64,000 nt of DNA. Origin: an uncultured bacterium (GTDB lineage: Bacteria; Bacillota; Clostridia; Christensenellales; HGM11417). The stretch is taken from the NCBI GenBank assembly GCA_905215695.1, contig CAJMQN010000007.1:62001-126000 (forward strand). The letters run 5' to 3'. This document shows positions 32,878 through 40,733 of the stretch, one piece after another. The position numbers were made by a program, and so were the translations under genes. The number at the start of each line of letters is the position of its first letter. Position 1 is the first letter of the stretch. Under the pieces are notes generated by a model. The model did not search any database and was not told the origin of the DNA. It saw only the letters and a program-made list of their open reading frames with translations.

Positions 32878-33966
32878 ATGAACGAAGAGGTTGTCAGGGC
32901 GGAGGAAAAGGAGACCGAAGTCTATAAGTGCCCGAACTGCGGCGCGAACTTGACTTTTTCGCCCAAATTGCAAAAATTGTACTGCGAGCACTGCGAGACG
33001 GTCATTGACTTCGAGCAGAACCGCAACGTCGTCCCCCTCGATTTCGTCACCGGCGGGGAGAAGGGCGAGGACTGGGGGGAGGACACCGTCGTCTATCGCT
33101 GCAACAACTGCGGCGCAAAGGAGATTATCTCCAAGACCGATATTGCCCGCGTGTGCCCCTTCTGCGGCACGACGAACATCGTGGAGACCCACGAGCTCCC
33201 CGGTCTGCGTCCCACTGCCGTTGTGCCCTTTGCGGTGGACGAAGCGACCGCACGCTCCGAGTTTAAAGGTTGGGTCAAGAAGAAAAAGCTCGTTCCCAAA
33301 GCCTTTAAAAAGTCGGTTGCGGACGATGGGGTAAAGGGGATCTATAACCCCTGTTTCGTCTATAATTCCAACACGCTCTCCAATTATCAGGGCAGAATGG
33401 GCAAGTACTATACGGTTACGGTGGGTTCGGGCAAGAACAGGCACACCGAGACCCGCATTCGTTGGTTCAATGTCAGCGGCAACTATTCGCTCGACTTCGA
33501 GGACTATATGATCGAGGCGAGTCCGTACCTCGACCAAAAGACGGCGAACAAGCTCAAGCCCTTTTCCTACGAGCAAGCCGCGCTGTATGACAAGAAATTT
33601 CTTTCGGGTTTTACGGCGAGCGGCTACGACAAGGACATGGAGACCTGCTGGACCGAAGCCCGCGCGGGCATGGAACAGATTATCCGGCAGAGAATCAAGG
33701 ACAGCTATCACGCGGACGTGGTGGACTATCTCAACGTAAATACGGGACACTATCACGTGACCTATCGGTATCTTTTGCTGCCCGTATGGTTCTGCAAGAT
33801 TCCCTTCAGGAAAAAGAAATACGACTTCTACATAAACGGTACCACCTCGAAGATCGTGGGCAAGGTTCCGCGCTCGCCGGGCAAGATCAGCGCGCTCGTA
33901 TTCGGCATTCTCGCGGGGCTTGCAGGGCTCGGGTGGCTCATGTATTGGCTGGGTTCCGTGCTCTAA
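32878..33966 (+). CDS. Membrane-anchored protein with two TFIIB-like zinc ribbons
   Basis: 362 residues. Two N-terminal zinc ribbons: CPNCGANLTFSPKLQKLYC (first) and CNNCGAKEIISKTDIARVC (second) each with their closing CxxC pair; a central domain of about 200 residues with a strand-rich core (NPCFVYNSNTLSNYQGRMG, YHVTYRYLLLPVWFCKIPF); and a C-terminal membrane helix (ISALVFGILAGLAGLGWLM). The ribbons are cytosolic and the tail anchors the protein. Conserved in Firmicutes as a family without a known function. It follows two other zinc/redox genes. Confidence 0.75.
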   Translation: MNEEVVRAEEKETEVYKCPNCGANLTFSPKLQKLYCEHCETVIDFEQNRNVVPLDFVTGGEKGEDWGEDTVVYRCNNCGAKEIISKTDIARVCPFCGTTNIVETHELPGLRPTAVVPFAVDEATARSEFKGWVKKKKLVPKAFKKSVADDGVKGIYNPCFVYNSNTLSNYQGRMGKYYTVTVGSGKNRHTETRIRWFNVSGNYSLDFEDYMIEASPYLDQKTANKLKPFSYEQAALYDKKFLSGFTASGYDKDMETCWTEARAGMEQIIRQRIKDSYHADVVDYLNVNTGHYHVTYRYLLLPVWFCKIPFRKKKYDFYINGTTSKIVGKVPRSPGKISALVFGILAGLAGLGWLMYWLGSVL

Positions 33967-33972
33967 AAATAC

Positions 33973-34001
33973 TTTACAAAAACCCGTCTCTGTGCTATGA
34001 T
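33973..34001 (+). promoter_or_regulatory. Promoter of pflB operon with overlapping inverted repeat
   Basis: TTTACA (33973-33978), 17-bp spacer, TATGAT (33996-34001). An 8-bp inverted repeat CCGTCTCT-N10-AGAGACGG (33984-34009) spans the -10 region and would end at the start of transcription, so it is a candidate operator rather than an RNA hairpin. Confidence 0.7.
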
Positions 34002-34017
34002 AGAGACGGATAACAGA

Positions 34018-34126
34018 GAGGTCTTTCGCAACTGACGGATTGACATAGGAAACTATGGGGAAGCGAAGAACCGGAAAAAGCCGACCGTCTGGGCAAGCTC
34101 GAAACAGGGTTGCCCGGACTTTTTTT
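34018..34126 (+). promoter_or_regulatory. ZTP riboswitch (pfl motif) with terminator platform
   Basis: The leader contains the two conserved halves of the pfl/ZTP aptamer: CGCAACTGACGG near 34027-34038 with the following GGGGAAGCG (34057-34065), and the 3' pseudoknot strand CCGTCTGGGCA (34085-34095). GTCTGGGCAA (34087-34096) can alternatively pair with TTGCCCGGAC (34110-34119), followed by seven T residues, giving a terminator. Binding of ZTP/ZMP to the aptamer would keep the strand from the terminator, so it is an ON switch signalling folate/one-carbon shortage, in keeping with formate production by pyruvate formate-lyase downstream. Confidence 0.9.
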
Positions 34127-34141
34127 GTGGAGGAAACGCAA

Positions 34142-36364
34142 ATGATTTGGGAAGATTTCAAGGGCGCCGATTGGCGCGAAAAGATTGATCTCCGAAACTT
34201 CATCGCGGAGAACTACACCCCGTACGGGGGAGGCGCGGACTTTTTGCAGGGACCGACCCCGCGCACTTCCTCGCTGTGGGGAGAGGTGGAAGAACTGCTC
34301 GCGGAAGAGCAGAAGAAGGGGGGCGTTTTGGACGTGGACACCGAGCGCGTGTCCTCCATTCTCGCCTATCCCGCGGGATATATCGACAGAGAAAAAGAGC
34401 TTGTGTTCGGTCTGCAGACCGAGGCGCCCCTTCGCCGCGCGGTCAACCCCTTCGGCGGAATCCGCATGAGCAGACAGGCGTGCCGGGAGTACGGCTATAC
34501 GCTTTCGGATAAGGTGGAAAGAGCGTTCGAGTACCGTACCACTCACAACGACGGCGTATTCCGGGTGTATTCGGACGAGATGCTCAAAGCCCGCCACGCG
34601 GGTCTCATTACGGGTCTGCCCGACGCCTACGGCAGGGGGCGCATCATCGGCGATTACCGCAGAATCGCGCTGTACGGCGTGGATTTCCTCGTGGAGAAGA
34701 AGCGGGAGGACAAGCGCCGTTTGCAGGAAAGGAACATGACCGCGGAGACCATTCAGCTCATCGAGGACGTCGAAAAGCAGATCAGCTTTTTAAAACAGCT
34801 CGTTGATATGGCAAAGGAGTACGGCTGCGACATCTCCCGCCCCGCGGAAAACGCGCGGGAGGCGGTGCAGTGGCTGTATTTCGGGTATCTCGGCGCGGTC
34901 AAGGAGCAGAACGGTGCGGCGAACTCCATCGGCAGGATTTCGACCTTTTTGGACATCTATTTCGAACACGATATTTCGAGGGGGATTCTCGACGAGAGCG
35001 GCGCGCAGGAGCTCGTGGACGACTTCGTCATCAAGCTCCGTCTCGTCCGCCATTTGCGCACGAGCGACTACAACGAACTGTTCGCGGGCGACCCGACCTG
35101 GGTCACCATGAGCGAGGCGGGCATGTCCGAGGACGGACGGCACATGGTCACCAAGACCGCTTACCGCGTCTTAAATACGCTCTACAACCTCGGACCGAGC
35201 GCTGAGCCGAATATCACGGTACTCTGGAGCCAAGCTCTGCCGCAGGGCTATAAGGACTTCTGCGCCAAAGTCTCGATCGACACGGATTCCATTCAGTATG
35301 AGAACGACGACGTCATGCGCCCGGCGTACGGGGACGATTACGCGATTGCGTGCTGTGTTTCCGCCATGCGCGTGGGAAAGCAGATGCAGTATTTCGGCGC
35401 GCGGTGCAACCTCCCGAAGGTTCTGCTGATGAGCCTGAACGGGGGAAAGGACGAGATTTACGGCAGTCAGATTGCGCCCGAGGGCAAGATTTTCGACGAG
35501 GGCGTACTCGACTATGAGAAGGTTCGCCGCGCCTTTGCGAAATATCTGCGCTGGACGGCAAAACTCTATGTCAATACCCTCAACGTCATTCATTACATGC
35601 ACGACAAGTACGCCTACGAACGCCTCATGATGGCGCTTCACGACACCGACGTTGAGAGGCTGATGGCGTTCGGCGTTTCGGGGCTTTCGGTGCTCGCGGA
35701 CAGCCTGTCCGCAATCAAGTACGCGAAGGTGCGCGCGGTCAAGGACGAGCGCGGGCTCGTGACCGACTTCGTGACCGAGGGGGATTTTCCCAAGTACGGA
35801 AACGACGACGACCGGGCGGACGAAATCGCCTGCGAGGTTTTAAAGCAGTTCTACGAGGACCTTCGGGCAGTTGCTCCCTATCGCGGCGCGAAACGCACGC
35901 TGTCCGTTCTGACCATCACCTCGAACGTCATGTACGGCAAGAAGACGGGTTCTACGCCGGACGGACGCAAGAAGGGCGAACCCTTTGCGCCGGGCGCGAA
36001 TCCCATGCACGGGCGGGACGTCTCGGGCGCGCTCGCGTCCCTGAACAGCGTCGCGAAGATTTCCTACGACTACTGTCGGGACGGAATCAGCAACACCTTC
36101 TCCATCGTGCCCGCGGTGCTGGGGGCGGACGAGACCGCCCGCGTCTCCCGGCTGACCGCGCTCCTCGACGGCTACTTTGCGCAGGATGCGCACCACCTAA
36201 ACGTAAACGTCCTGAACCGCGAGACCCTTTTGGACGCGATGGAGCATCCCGAGAAGTACCCGAATTTGACCATTCGCGTGAGCGGCTATGCGGTGAACTT
36301 CAATAAATTGAGCCGCAAACAGCAGGAAGAGGTGGTTTCGCGCACCTTCCACGAGAAACTGTGA
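34142..36364 (+). CDS. pflB: Formate C-acetyltransferase (pyruvate formate-lyase)
   Basis: 740 residues from ATG 34142 after TGGAGGAAACG; a longer frame into the riboswitch is rejected. The adjacent active-site cysteines are C404-C405 in [18 protein letters not shown], and the glycyl-radical loop near the C-terminus reads [14 protein letters not shown] with Gly715. [19 protein letters not shown] and [20 protein letters not shown] (20 residues) are typical PFL blocks. Converts pyruvate and CoA to formate and acetyl-CoA anaerobically, feeding one-carbon metabolism. Overlaps pflA by GTGA. Confidence 0.97.
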   Translation: MIWEDFKGADWREKIDLRNFIAENYTPYGGGADFLQGPTPRTSSLWGEVEELLAEEQKKGGVLDVDTERVSSILAYPAGYIDREKELVFGLQTEAPLRRAVNPFGGIRMSRQACREYGYTLSDKVERAFEYRTTHNDGVFRVYSDEMLKARHAGLITGLPDAYGRGRIIGDYRRIALYGVDFLVEKKREDKRRLQERNMTAETIQLIEDVEKQISFLKQLVDMAKEYGCDISRPAENAREAVQWLYFGYLGAVKEQNGAANSIGRISTFLDIYFEHDISRGILDESGAQELVDDFVIKLRLVRHLRTSDYNELFAGDPTWVTMSEAGMSEDGRHMVTKTAYRVLNTLYNLGPSAEPNITVLWSQALPQGYKDFCAKVSIDTDSIQYENDDVMRPAYGDDYAIACCVSAMRVGKQMQYFGARCNLPKVLLMSLNGGKDEIYGSQIAPEGKIFDEGVLDYEKVRRAFAKYLRWTAKLYVNTLNVIHYMHDKYAYERLMMALHDTDVERLMAFGVSGLSVLADSLSAIKYAKVRAVKDERGLVTDFVTEGDFPKYGNDDDRADEIACEVLKQFYEDLRAVAPYRGAKRTLSVLTITSNVMYGKKTGSTPDGRKKGEPFAPGANPMHGRDVSGALASLNSVAKISYDYCRDGISNTFSIVPAVLGADETARVSRLTALLDGYFAQDAHHLNVNVLNRETLLDAMEHPEKYPNLTIRVSGYAVNFNKLSRKQQEEVVSRTFHEKL

Positions 36365-37083
36365 GCACCCTGCGCGTTCATTCTTTTGAGAGTTTTGCGA
36401 CGCTGGACGGCACGGGAATCCGCTGCGCGGTGTTCTTCGCGGGCTGCCCATTGCGCTGTCTGTGCTGTCACAACGCGGACACCTGGACGGCGGCGGGCAC
36501 CGAATATACACCCGAGGCGCTCGCGGAGAAAATCCTGCGTTTCCGCACCTACTTTGGGAAAAACGGCGGCGTGACCTGGTCGGGCGGGGAACCGCTCCTA
36601 CAGGCGCGCGCCCTTTCGGAGCTCTCCCGAATCATGAAACGGGAGGGGATTCACGTCGCGCTGGACACTTCGGGGTGTCTCTGGAACGCGGACGTTGCGG
36701 AGCTTTTAAATTCCGTCGATCTCGTCATCGCCGACCTAAAGCGCCCGACGGAAGAGGATTACCGTACGTTTGCGGGGGGAAGCCTTGCGAGCGTTCTGCG
36801 CTTTCTTGAGGAGGTCTGCGCCCGCAGGATTCCGCTTTGGCTCCGCACGGTGGTGGTTCCGGGAATCAACGACACCGAGGGGGACATCGACGCGTATTAC
36901 GAAATCGCAAGGCGGTTCCCCGCGGAGAAATACGAACTTTTGGGATTTCATACGCTTGGGTTTTCCAAGTACGAGGCGCAGGGAATCGTCAACCCGCTCG
37001 CGGGAACGCCCGCGCTGGACGCCGGGAGACGGAAGGAATTGCAGGCGTATCTGGACGGAAAGTATGAGAGAGAACGTGGATAA
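36361..37083 (+). CDS. pflA: Pyruvate formate-lyase activating enzyme (radical SAM)
   Basis: 240 residues from GTG 36361, overlapping the pflB stop. Radical-SAM cluster ligands C29, C33 and C36 lie in [15 protein letters not shown], followed by [12 protein letters not shown] and [13 protein letters not shown]. The enzyme abstracts a hydrogen from the glycine of PFL using S-adenosylmethionine. Its end overlaps the next gene by 20 nt. Confidence 0.96.
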   Translation: MSTLRVHSFESFATLDGTGIRCAVFFAGCPLRCLCCHNADTWTAAGTEYTPEALAEKILRFRTYFGKNGGVTWSGGEPLLQARALSELSRIMKREGIHVALDTSGCLWNADVAELLNSVDLVIADLKRPTEEDYRTFAGGSLASVLRFLEEVCARRIPLWLRTVVVPGINDTEGDIDAYYEIARRFPAEKYELLGFHTLGFSKYEAQGIVNPLAGTPALDAGRRKELQAYLDGKYERERG

Positions 37084-37549
37084 GACGAACGCAATGCGGC
37101 TGCTTGACCGCGCAAAGATTCCCTATCGGGTGCACGCCTACACAGCGGAGGACGGCAGAATCGACGGCGTATCCGTCGCGGAAAAGGTCGGACTTCCGGC
37201 GGAACGGGTGTATAAGACGCTCGTGACCGCGGGGCACAGCCGCGCGTATTATGTCTTTGTGATTCCCGTAGAGCGCGAACTCGACCTCAAGAAAGCGGCG
37301 AAGAGCGTGGGCGAAAAGTCGGTGGAGATGATTCATGTGGCGGACATCAACCGCGTGACGGGGTATGTGCGGGGCGGTTGTTCCCCCCTCGGCATGAAGA
37401 AGGCGTATGTGACGCGCATCGACGGGAGCGCGGAGAATTTCGCGGCAATCGCGGTGAGCGGGGGGCGGATCGGGACGCAGGTCGAACTGAATCCGGACGC
37501 GCTGAAAACGCTTGCGCGCGCGGAATACGCCGACCTCGTGCAAAAGTAA
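37064..37549 (+). CDS. ybaK: Cys-tRNA(Pro) deacylase (YbaK/EbsC family)
   Basis: 161 residues; ATG 37064 inside the end of pflA is used, a GTG at 37076 is an alternative. NAMRLLDRAKIPYRVHAYT opening, the Lys-containing VYKTLVTAGHSRAYYVFVIP (20 residues), the GYVRGGCSPLGMKKAYVT motif with its GGC.PxG core and RIGTQVELNPDAL are diagnostic for bacterial YbaK. Hydrolyses Cys mischarged on tRNA(Pro). Interesting neighbour: a tRNA-Pro gene lies 100 nt downstream. Probably co-transcribed with pfl genes. Confidence 0.92.
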   Translation: MRENVDKTNAMRLLDRAKIPYRVHAYTAEDGRIDGVSVAEKVGLPAERVYKTLVTAGHSRAYYVFVIPVERELDLKKAAKSVGEKSVEMIHVADINRVTGYVRGGCSPLGMKKAYVTRIDGSAENFAAIAVSGGRIGTQVELNPDALKTLARAEYADLVQK

Positions 37550-37568
37550 AAAATCCGCGCGAGAACGT

Positions 37569-37597
37569 TTGACAAAGTTGCCGGAATGCTATAAAAT
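37569..37597 (+). promoter_or_regulatory. Promoter of tRNA-Pro
   Basis: Consensus TTGACA (37569-37574), 17-bp spacer, TAAAAT (37592-37597); the tRNA starts 54 nt later. Confidence 0.78.
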
Positions 37598-37650
37598 AAG
37601 AGTGCTTTTCAGAAGAAAGGCAATTCTGTCCGCGCCGCGGGCGGAAACGG

Positions 37651-37727
<77 letters not shown>

Positions 37728-37789
37728 CAGAGAAAGACAGTTGCATTGCGGCCGTCTTTTTTTTATTGTAAGGACATTGGGGAAATTTG

Positions 37790-39109
37790 ATGATTACGGA
37801 CAAGCGCTACAACCCGGCGAGATACGGCTGCTATCTCACCAATCTCTCGATGGCGGCGGTGATTATGCTTTCACCCTTTCTTTTCGAGACCTTCCGGGAG
37901 ACCTACGGAGTCTCCTACACTCTGCTCGGGCTGTTGGTGCTCATCAATTTCTGCACACAGCTCCTTGTGGATCTGCTCTTTTCCTTCTTTTCCAAGCATT
38001 TCAATATCAAGTTGACGGTGCGGATGACCCCCGCGATCACCGTATTCGGACTCTTCGTCTATGCGGGTTTGCCCGCGCTCTTTCCGCAGCACGCCTATCT
38101 TTGGCTGGTCGTGGGCACGGTAATTTTTGCGGCGTCCGCGGGTCTCTCCGAAGTTCTCATGAGCCCCGTCATCGCCGCGATGCCCTCGGACAATCCCGAA
38201 CGCGAGATGAGCAAACTGCACTCGATTTACGCCTGGGGCGTGGTGGGCGTGGTGCTCGTCAACGCGCTCTTTCTGCGCTTGTTCGGCAGTCAAAACTGGA
38301 TGTTTCTCGCCTTCGGCTGGACGGTTCTGCCCCTTCTCGCCTTCGTTCTGTTTTTGAAATCCGAACTCCCGCCCATGGAGACGGCGGCAGAGGAAGAGGG
38401 TTCGGGCGGTCGCGCTCCGGCGGAAAAGGCGCGGAACCGCCGCGCTCTGCTTGCGGGGATTCCGCTCTTTTTCCTCTGTATTTTCTTGGGCGGCGCGGCG
38501 GAGAACACCATGTCGCAGTGGATCTCCATCTACTCCGAAAACGTCCTCGGCATCTCAAAATTCTGGGGGGACGTCTGCGGTATGGCGATGTTTGCGGCGA
38601 TGTTGGGACTGGGCAGGACGCTGTATGCGAAATTCGGAAAAAATATTTCGACCGTTCTCATCGCGTGTTTCGGCGGCGCAACGGTGTGCTATCTCGTTGC
38701 GAGCCTCTCGGGGATTCCGATTTTGGGACTTGCGGCGTGCGCTTTTACCGGGTTCTGCGTCTCCATGCTCTGGCCGGGCAGTCTGATTGCCGCGTCCGAA
38801 CGGTTCCCAAAGGGCGGCGTGGTCGTCTATGCGCTCATGGCGGCGGGCGGAGACCTCGGCTCTTCCCTCGCGCCGCAGCTCATGGGCATTCTCTCCGACA
38901 GCGTGGCGGAGAGCGGTTTTGCCGCGGAGCTTGCCCTGAAATATTCGATGACGGCGGAACAGGTGGGAATGAAAGCGGGCATGCTTGCCGCCGCAATCTT
39001 TCCCATTCTCGGTCTCGTCACGGCTCTGCTTGTCAGGCGCTCGCTGAAAAAAACAAAACCTGTCTCCGCGCCCTCCCCCCTTCCGCCCGAGAGCGGTCCC
39101 GAACTTTAA
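37790..39109 (+). CDS. MFS transporter
   Basis: 439 residues, ATG 37790 (the frame also offers TTG 37787). Twelve membrane segments in two halves separated by a charged cytoplasmic loop (ETAAEEEGSGGRAPAEKAR). NLSMAAVIMLSPFLFETFRE (20 residues) opens TM1, and SMLWPGSLIAASERFPKGG lies in the second half. The fold resembles sugar-phosphate or fucose-type MFS permeases (GGAAENTMSQWISIYSENV). Neither signal nor substrate motif can be named. Placed behind the tRNA-Pro; it may be expressed by readthrough. Confidence 0.85.
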   Translation: MITDKRYNPARYGCYLTNLSMAAVIMLSPFLFETFRETYGVSYTLLGLLVLINFCTQLLVDLLFSFFSKHFNIKLTVRMTPAITVFGLFVYAGLPALFPQHAYLWLVVGTVIFAASAGLSEVLMSPVIAAMPSDNPEREMSKLHSIYAWGVVGVVLVNALFLRLFGSQNWMFLAFGWTVLPLLAFVLFLKSELPPMETAAEEEGSGGRAPAEKARNRRALLAGIPLFFLCIFLGGAAENTMSQWISIYSENVLGISKFWGDVCGMAMFAAMLGLGRTLYAKFGKNISTVLIACFGGATVCYLVASLSGIPILGLAACAFTGFCVSMLWPGSLIAASERFPKGGVVVYALMAAGGDLGSSLAPQLMGILSDSVAESGFAAELALKYSMTAEQVGMKAGMLAAAIFPILGLVTALLVRRSLKKTKPVSAPSPLPPESGPEL

Positions 39110-39111
39110 CA

Positions 39112-39140
39112 TTGACATGCCGCCGGGCGTATGATACAAT
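39112..39140 (+). promoter_or_regulatory. Promoter of small membrane protein / ATPase pair
   Basis: Consensus TTGACA (39112-39117), 17-bp spacer, TACAAT (39135-39140). It lies just after the MFS stop. Confidence 0.8.
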
Positions 39141-39181
39141 ATCTTCAGACGGCGGAAAACCGCCGCAAAAAGGGGAGAAAG

Positions 39182-39451
39182 ATGAAACAAGCGGTTCATC
39201 ATGCGGCGCTTTCGGTTCTGCCCCTTCTGCTCGTGCTGATTTGGGGAAACAGCGTCGCGCTTTGTAAAATCGTGCCCATTGTCGGCGGCGCGATCGGGGG
39301 ACTGATCGGCGGCATTTTTGCCTGCGCCAATCTCGTCGTTATCAAGGGTTTTTCGAGACTGTGGCTAAAAATTTTGGTTTCCGTGGGAATGCTCGGCGGG
39401 ACGTTTGGGGTCTGTTACGGCATCGCGCTCGCGATATTGAGCGCAGTATAA
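39182..39451 (+). CDS. Small membrane protein, unknown
   Basis: 89 residues from ATG 39182 (AAGGGGAG upstream); a longer frame from 39131 overlaps the promoter. Three hydrophobic segments (AALSVLPLLLVLIWGNSV, GGAIGGLIGGIFACANLVV, LVSVGMLGGTFGVCYGIAL). The middle one is Gly-rich, with the spacing of helix-packing motifs. No family recognised. It is 4 nt upstream of an AAA ATPase gene, so both probably form one operon. Confidence 0.65.
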   Translation: MKQAVHHAALSVLPLLLVLIWGNSVALCKIVPIVGGAIGGLIGGIFACANLVVIKGFSRLWLKILVSVGMLGGTFGVCYGIALAILSAV

Positions 39452-39455
39452 AAAA

Positions 39456-40238
39456 ATGAGTCTCTTTTTGAGAAAAGTGAGCAGGCGCGGAAGCGGCGGG
39501 GAGGAATACCCGCTGACCGCGGAAGTGATACGGACTTTCGAGGAGTTGGAATTCCGCGCCCCGGTCACCGTTCTGTGCGGGGACAACGGGTGCGGAAAGT
39601 CCACGCTTTTGGAGATTCTTGCGGCGTGTCTGCGCGCGAACCGCATCGGGCGACCCCTCGAAGAGGATGAGAAACGCAGAAAAATTGCCCGGCACGCCGA
39701 GGAGTTCCGGCTCACTTACCTGCACCCGAAGAAAAACTTTTTCTTTTCCGCCGAGGACTTTATCAAGTATATCGACTGGGTGGAAAGCGCCAAACAGGAG
39801 GCGCGCGCGGCGATTGCGGAGGTGGACGAACGGCTGACGGGATATGCAGCCGCCCTTGCAAAGTCTCCGCACTATCGCACCATCGCGGAGCTTGAGCAGC
39901 TTTACGCGAGCAGTCTCGCGGCGCAGTCCCACGGCGAGGGATTTTTGGACTTCTTTCGCTCCCGCATTGCCCCTGACGGTCTCTTTCTCATGGACGAGCC
40001 CGAGGGCGCTCTCTCCTACGAGAACCAATACCTGCTCGCCCGAATGATTATGGAATCGGTCAAGGAGGGGTGTCAGTTCGTCATCGCGACGCACTCTCCG
40101 GTGGTCTCGGCGATTCCGGGCGCGGAGATCTACGAAATCCGAGGGGGCAGGCTCTGTCCCTGCGCCTACGAAGAGGTCGAAAACAACAGTTTTTTGCGCA
40201 TGTTTCTCTCGCATCGGGAGAGCATGATGCGGGAATGA
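39456..40238 (+). CDS. AAA-family ATPase (ABC-type fold, soluble)
   Basis: 260 residues. Walker A GDNGCGKSTLLE (about residues 42-53), Walker B LFLMDEPEGALS (about 178-189) and the switch histidine in FVIATHSPVVSAIPGAEIY. Between them lies a variable helical insert with YLHPKKNFFFSAEDFIKYI. There is no membrane domain or signature LSGGQ in canonical form, so it is an AAA_21/RecF-like stand-alone ATPase of the type used in DNA or stress functions. No nuclease domain is attached. In an operon with a small membrane protein. Confidence 0.8.
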   Translation: MSLFLRKVSRRGSGGEEYPLTAEVIRTFEELEFRAPVTVLCGDNGCGKSTLLEILAACLRANRIGRPLEEDEKRRKIARHAEEFRLTYLHPKKNFFFSAEDFIKYIDWVESAKQEARAAIAEVDERLTGYAAALAKSPHYRTIAELEQLYASSLAAQSHGEGFLDFFRSRIAPDGLFLMDEPEGALSYENQYLLARMIMESVKEGCQFVIATHSPVVSAIPGAEIYEIRGGRLCPCAYEEVENNSFLRMFLSHRESMMRE

Positions 40239-40241
40239 AAA

Positions 40242-40276
40242 GAGAGCGGAGGATTCTTCCTCCGCTCTCCTATTTT
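40242..40276. terminator. Bidirectional terminator
   Basis: GAGAGCGGAGGA (40242-40253), loop TTCT, TCCTCCGCTCTC (40258-40269), followed by CTATTTTTTTC on plus and TTTTCATTC on minus. Serves the ATPase gene and the convergent gene ending at 40270. Confidence 0.9.
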
Positions 40277-40725
40277 TTTCTCTTGATAAAATTGTAGATG
40301 ATTACGGAAAGCCCATATACGAACAGGAGTCCCGCGCTTACGGCAAAGACAATTTGGATTGCCCTGTCCCCTTCCCAGTTGACAAACAAGGAAATGCAGA
40401 CGAATAAAACCGAGAGGACGAGGGCAGTGACTCCCGCAGCGGGGGAGAGATTGACATAAAAATTGGTCGTGTCCTTCGTGAGTTCCTCCCCTTTGGCGAG
40501 GCGGCGGAGGTTTCGGAAGACTGTCGCGATTCCGTATATCACAGTGTAGAGTCCGACGAGCGCAAAGATACCCGCGCTCGCATAGAGCAGCACGCTGTCG
40601 ATCGGATGCAGCTCCTTTCCGCGGATAAGCAGAAAATAGAGGAGAAATCCACCCCCGATGCCGAGAAGTCCGCCAAAGAAACTGGCGATGCCGTAGCCGA
40701 GACTTTGATTTTTTTCGCGCTTCAC
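40270..40725 (-). CDS. Four-helix integral membrane protein, unknown
   Basis: 151 residues with four predicted membrane segments (SFFGGLLGIGGGFLLYFLLI, LLYASAGIFALVGLYTVIY, GVTALVLSVLFVCISLFVN, IVFAVSAGLLFVYGLSVIIY). Basic residues at both ends (MKREKN, IKRKK) place the termini in the cytoplasm. No family recognised. It lies 8 nt downstream of leuA on the same strand, so it may be read from the leucine-controlled transcript. Confidence 0.7.
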   Translation of the reverse strand: MKREKNQSLGYGIASFFGGLLGIGGGFLLYFLLIRGKELHPIDSVLLYASAGIFALVGLYTVIYGIATVFRNLRRLAKGEELTKDTTNFYVNLSPAAGVTALVLSVLFVCISLFVNWEGDRAIQIVFAVSAGLLFVYGLSVIIYNFIKRKK

Positions 40726-40733
40726 TTCGATTT

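Noticed and set aside
37741..39267. Long plus-strand open frame overlapping the MFS transporter
   Set aside because: Arg-rich, no membrane segments; the MFS protein in the neighbouring frame is convincing.
39456..40238. AAA ATPase as a phage-defence (OLD/abortive infection) gene
   Set aside because: No nuclease (TOPRIM or HEPN) domain is fused or adjacent, and the neighbour is only a small membrane protein; evidence is too thin for a defence call.
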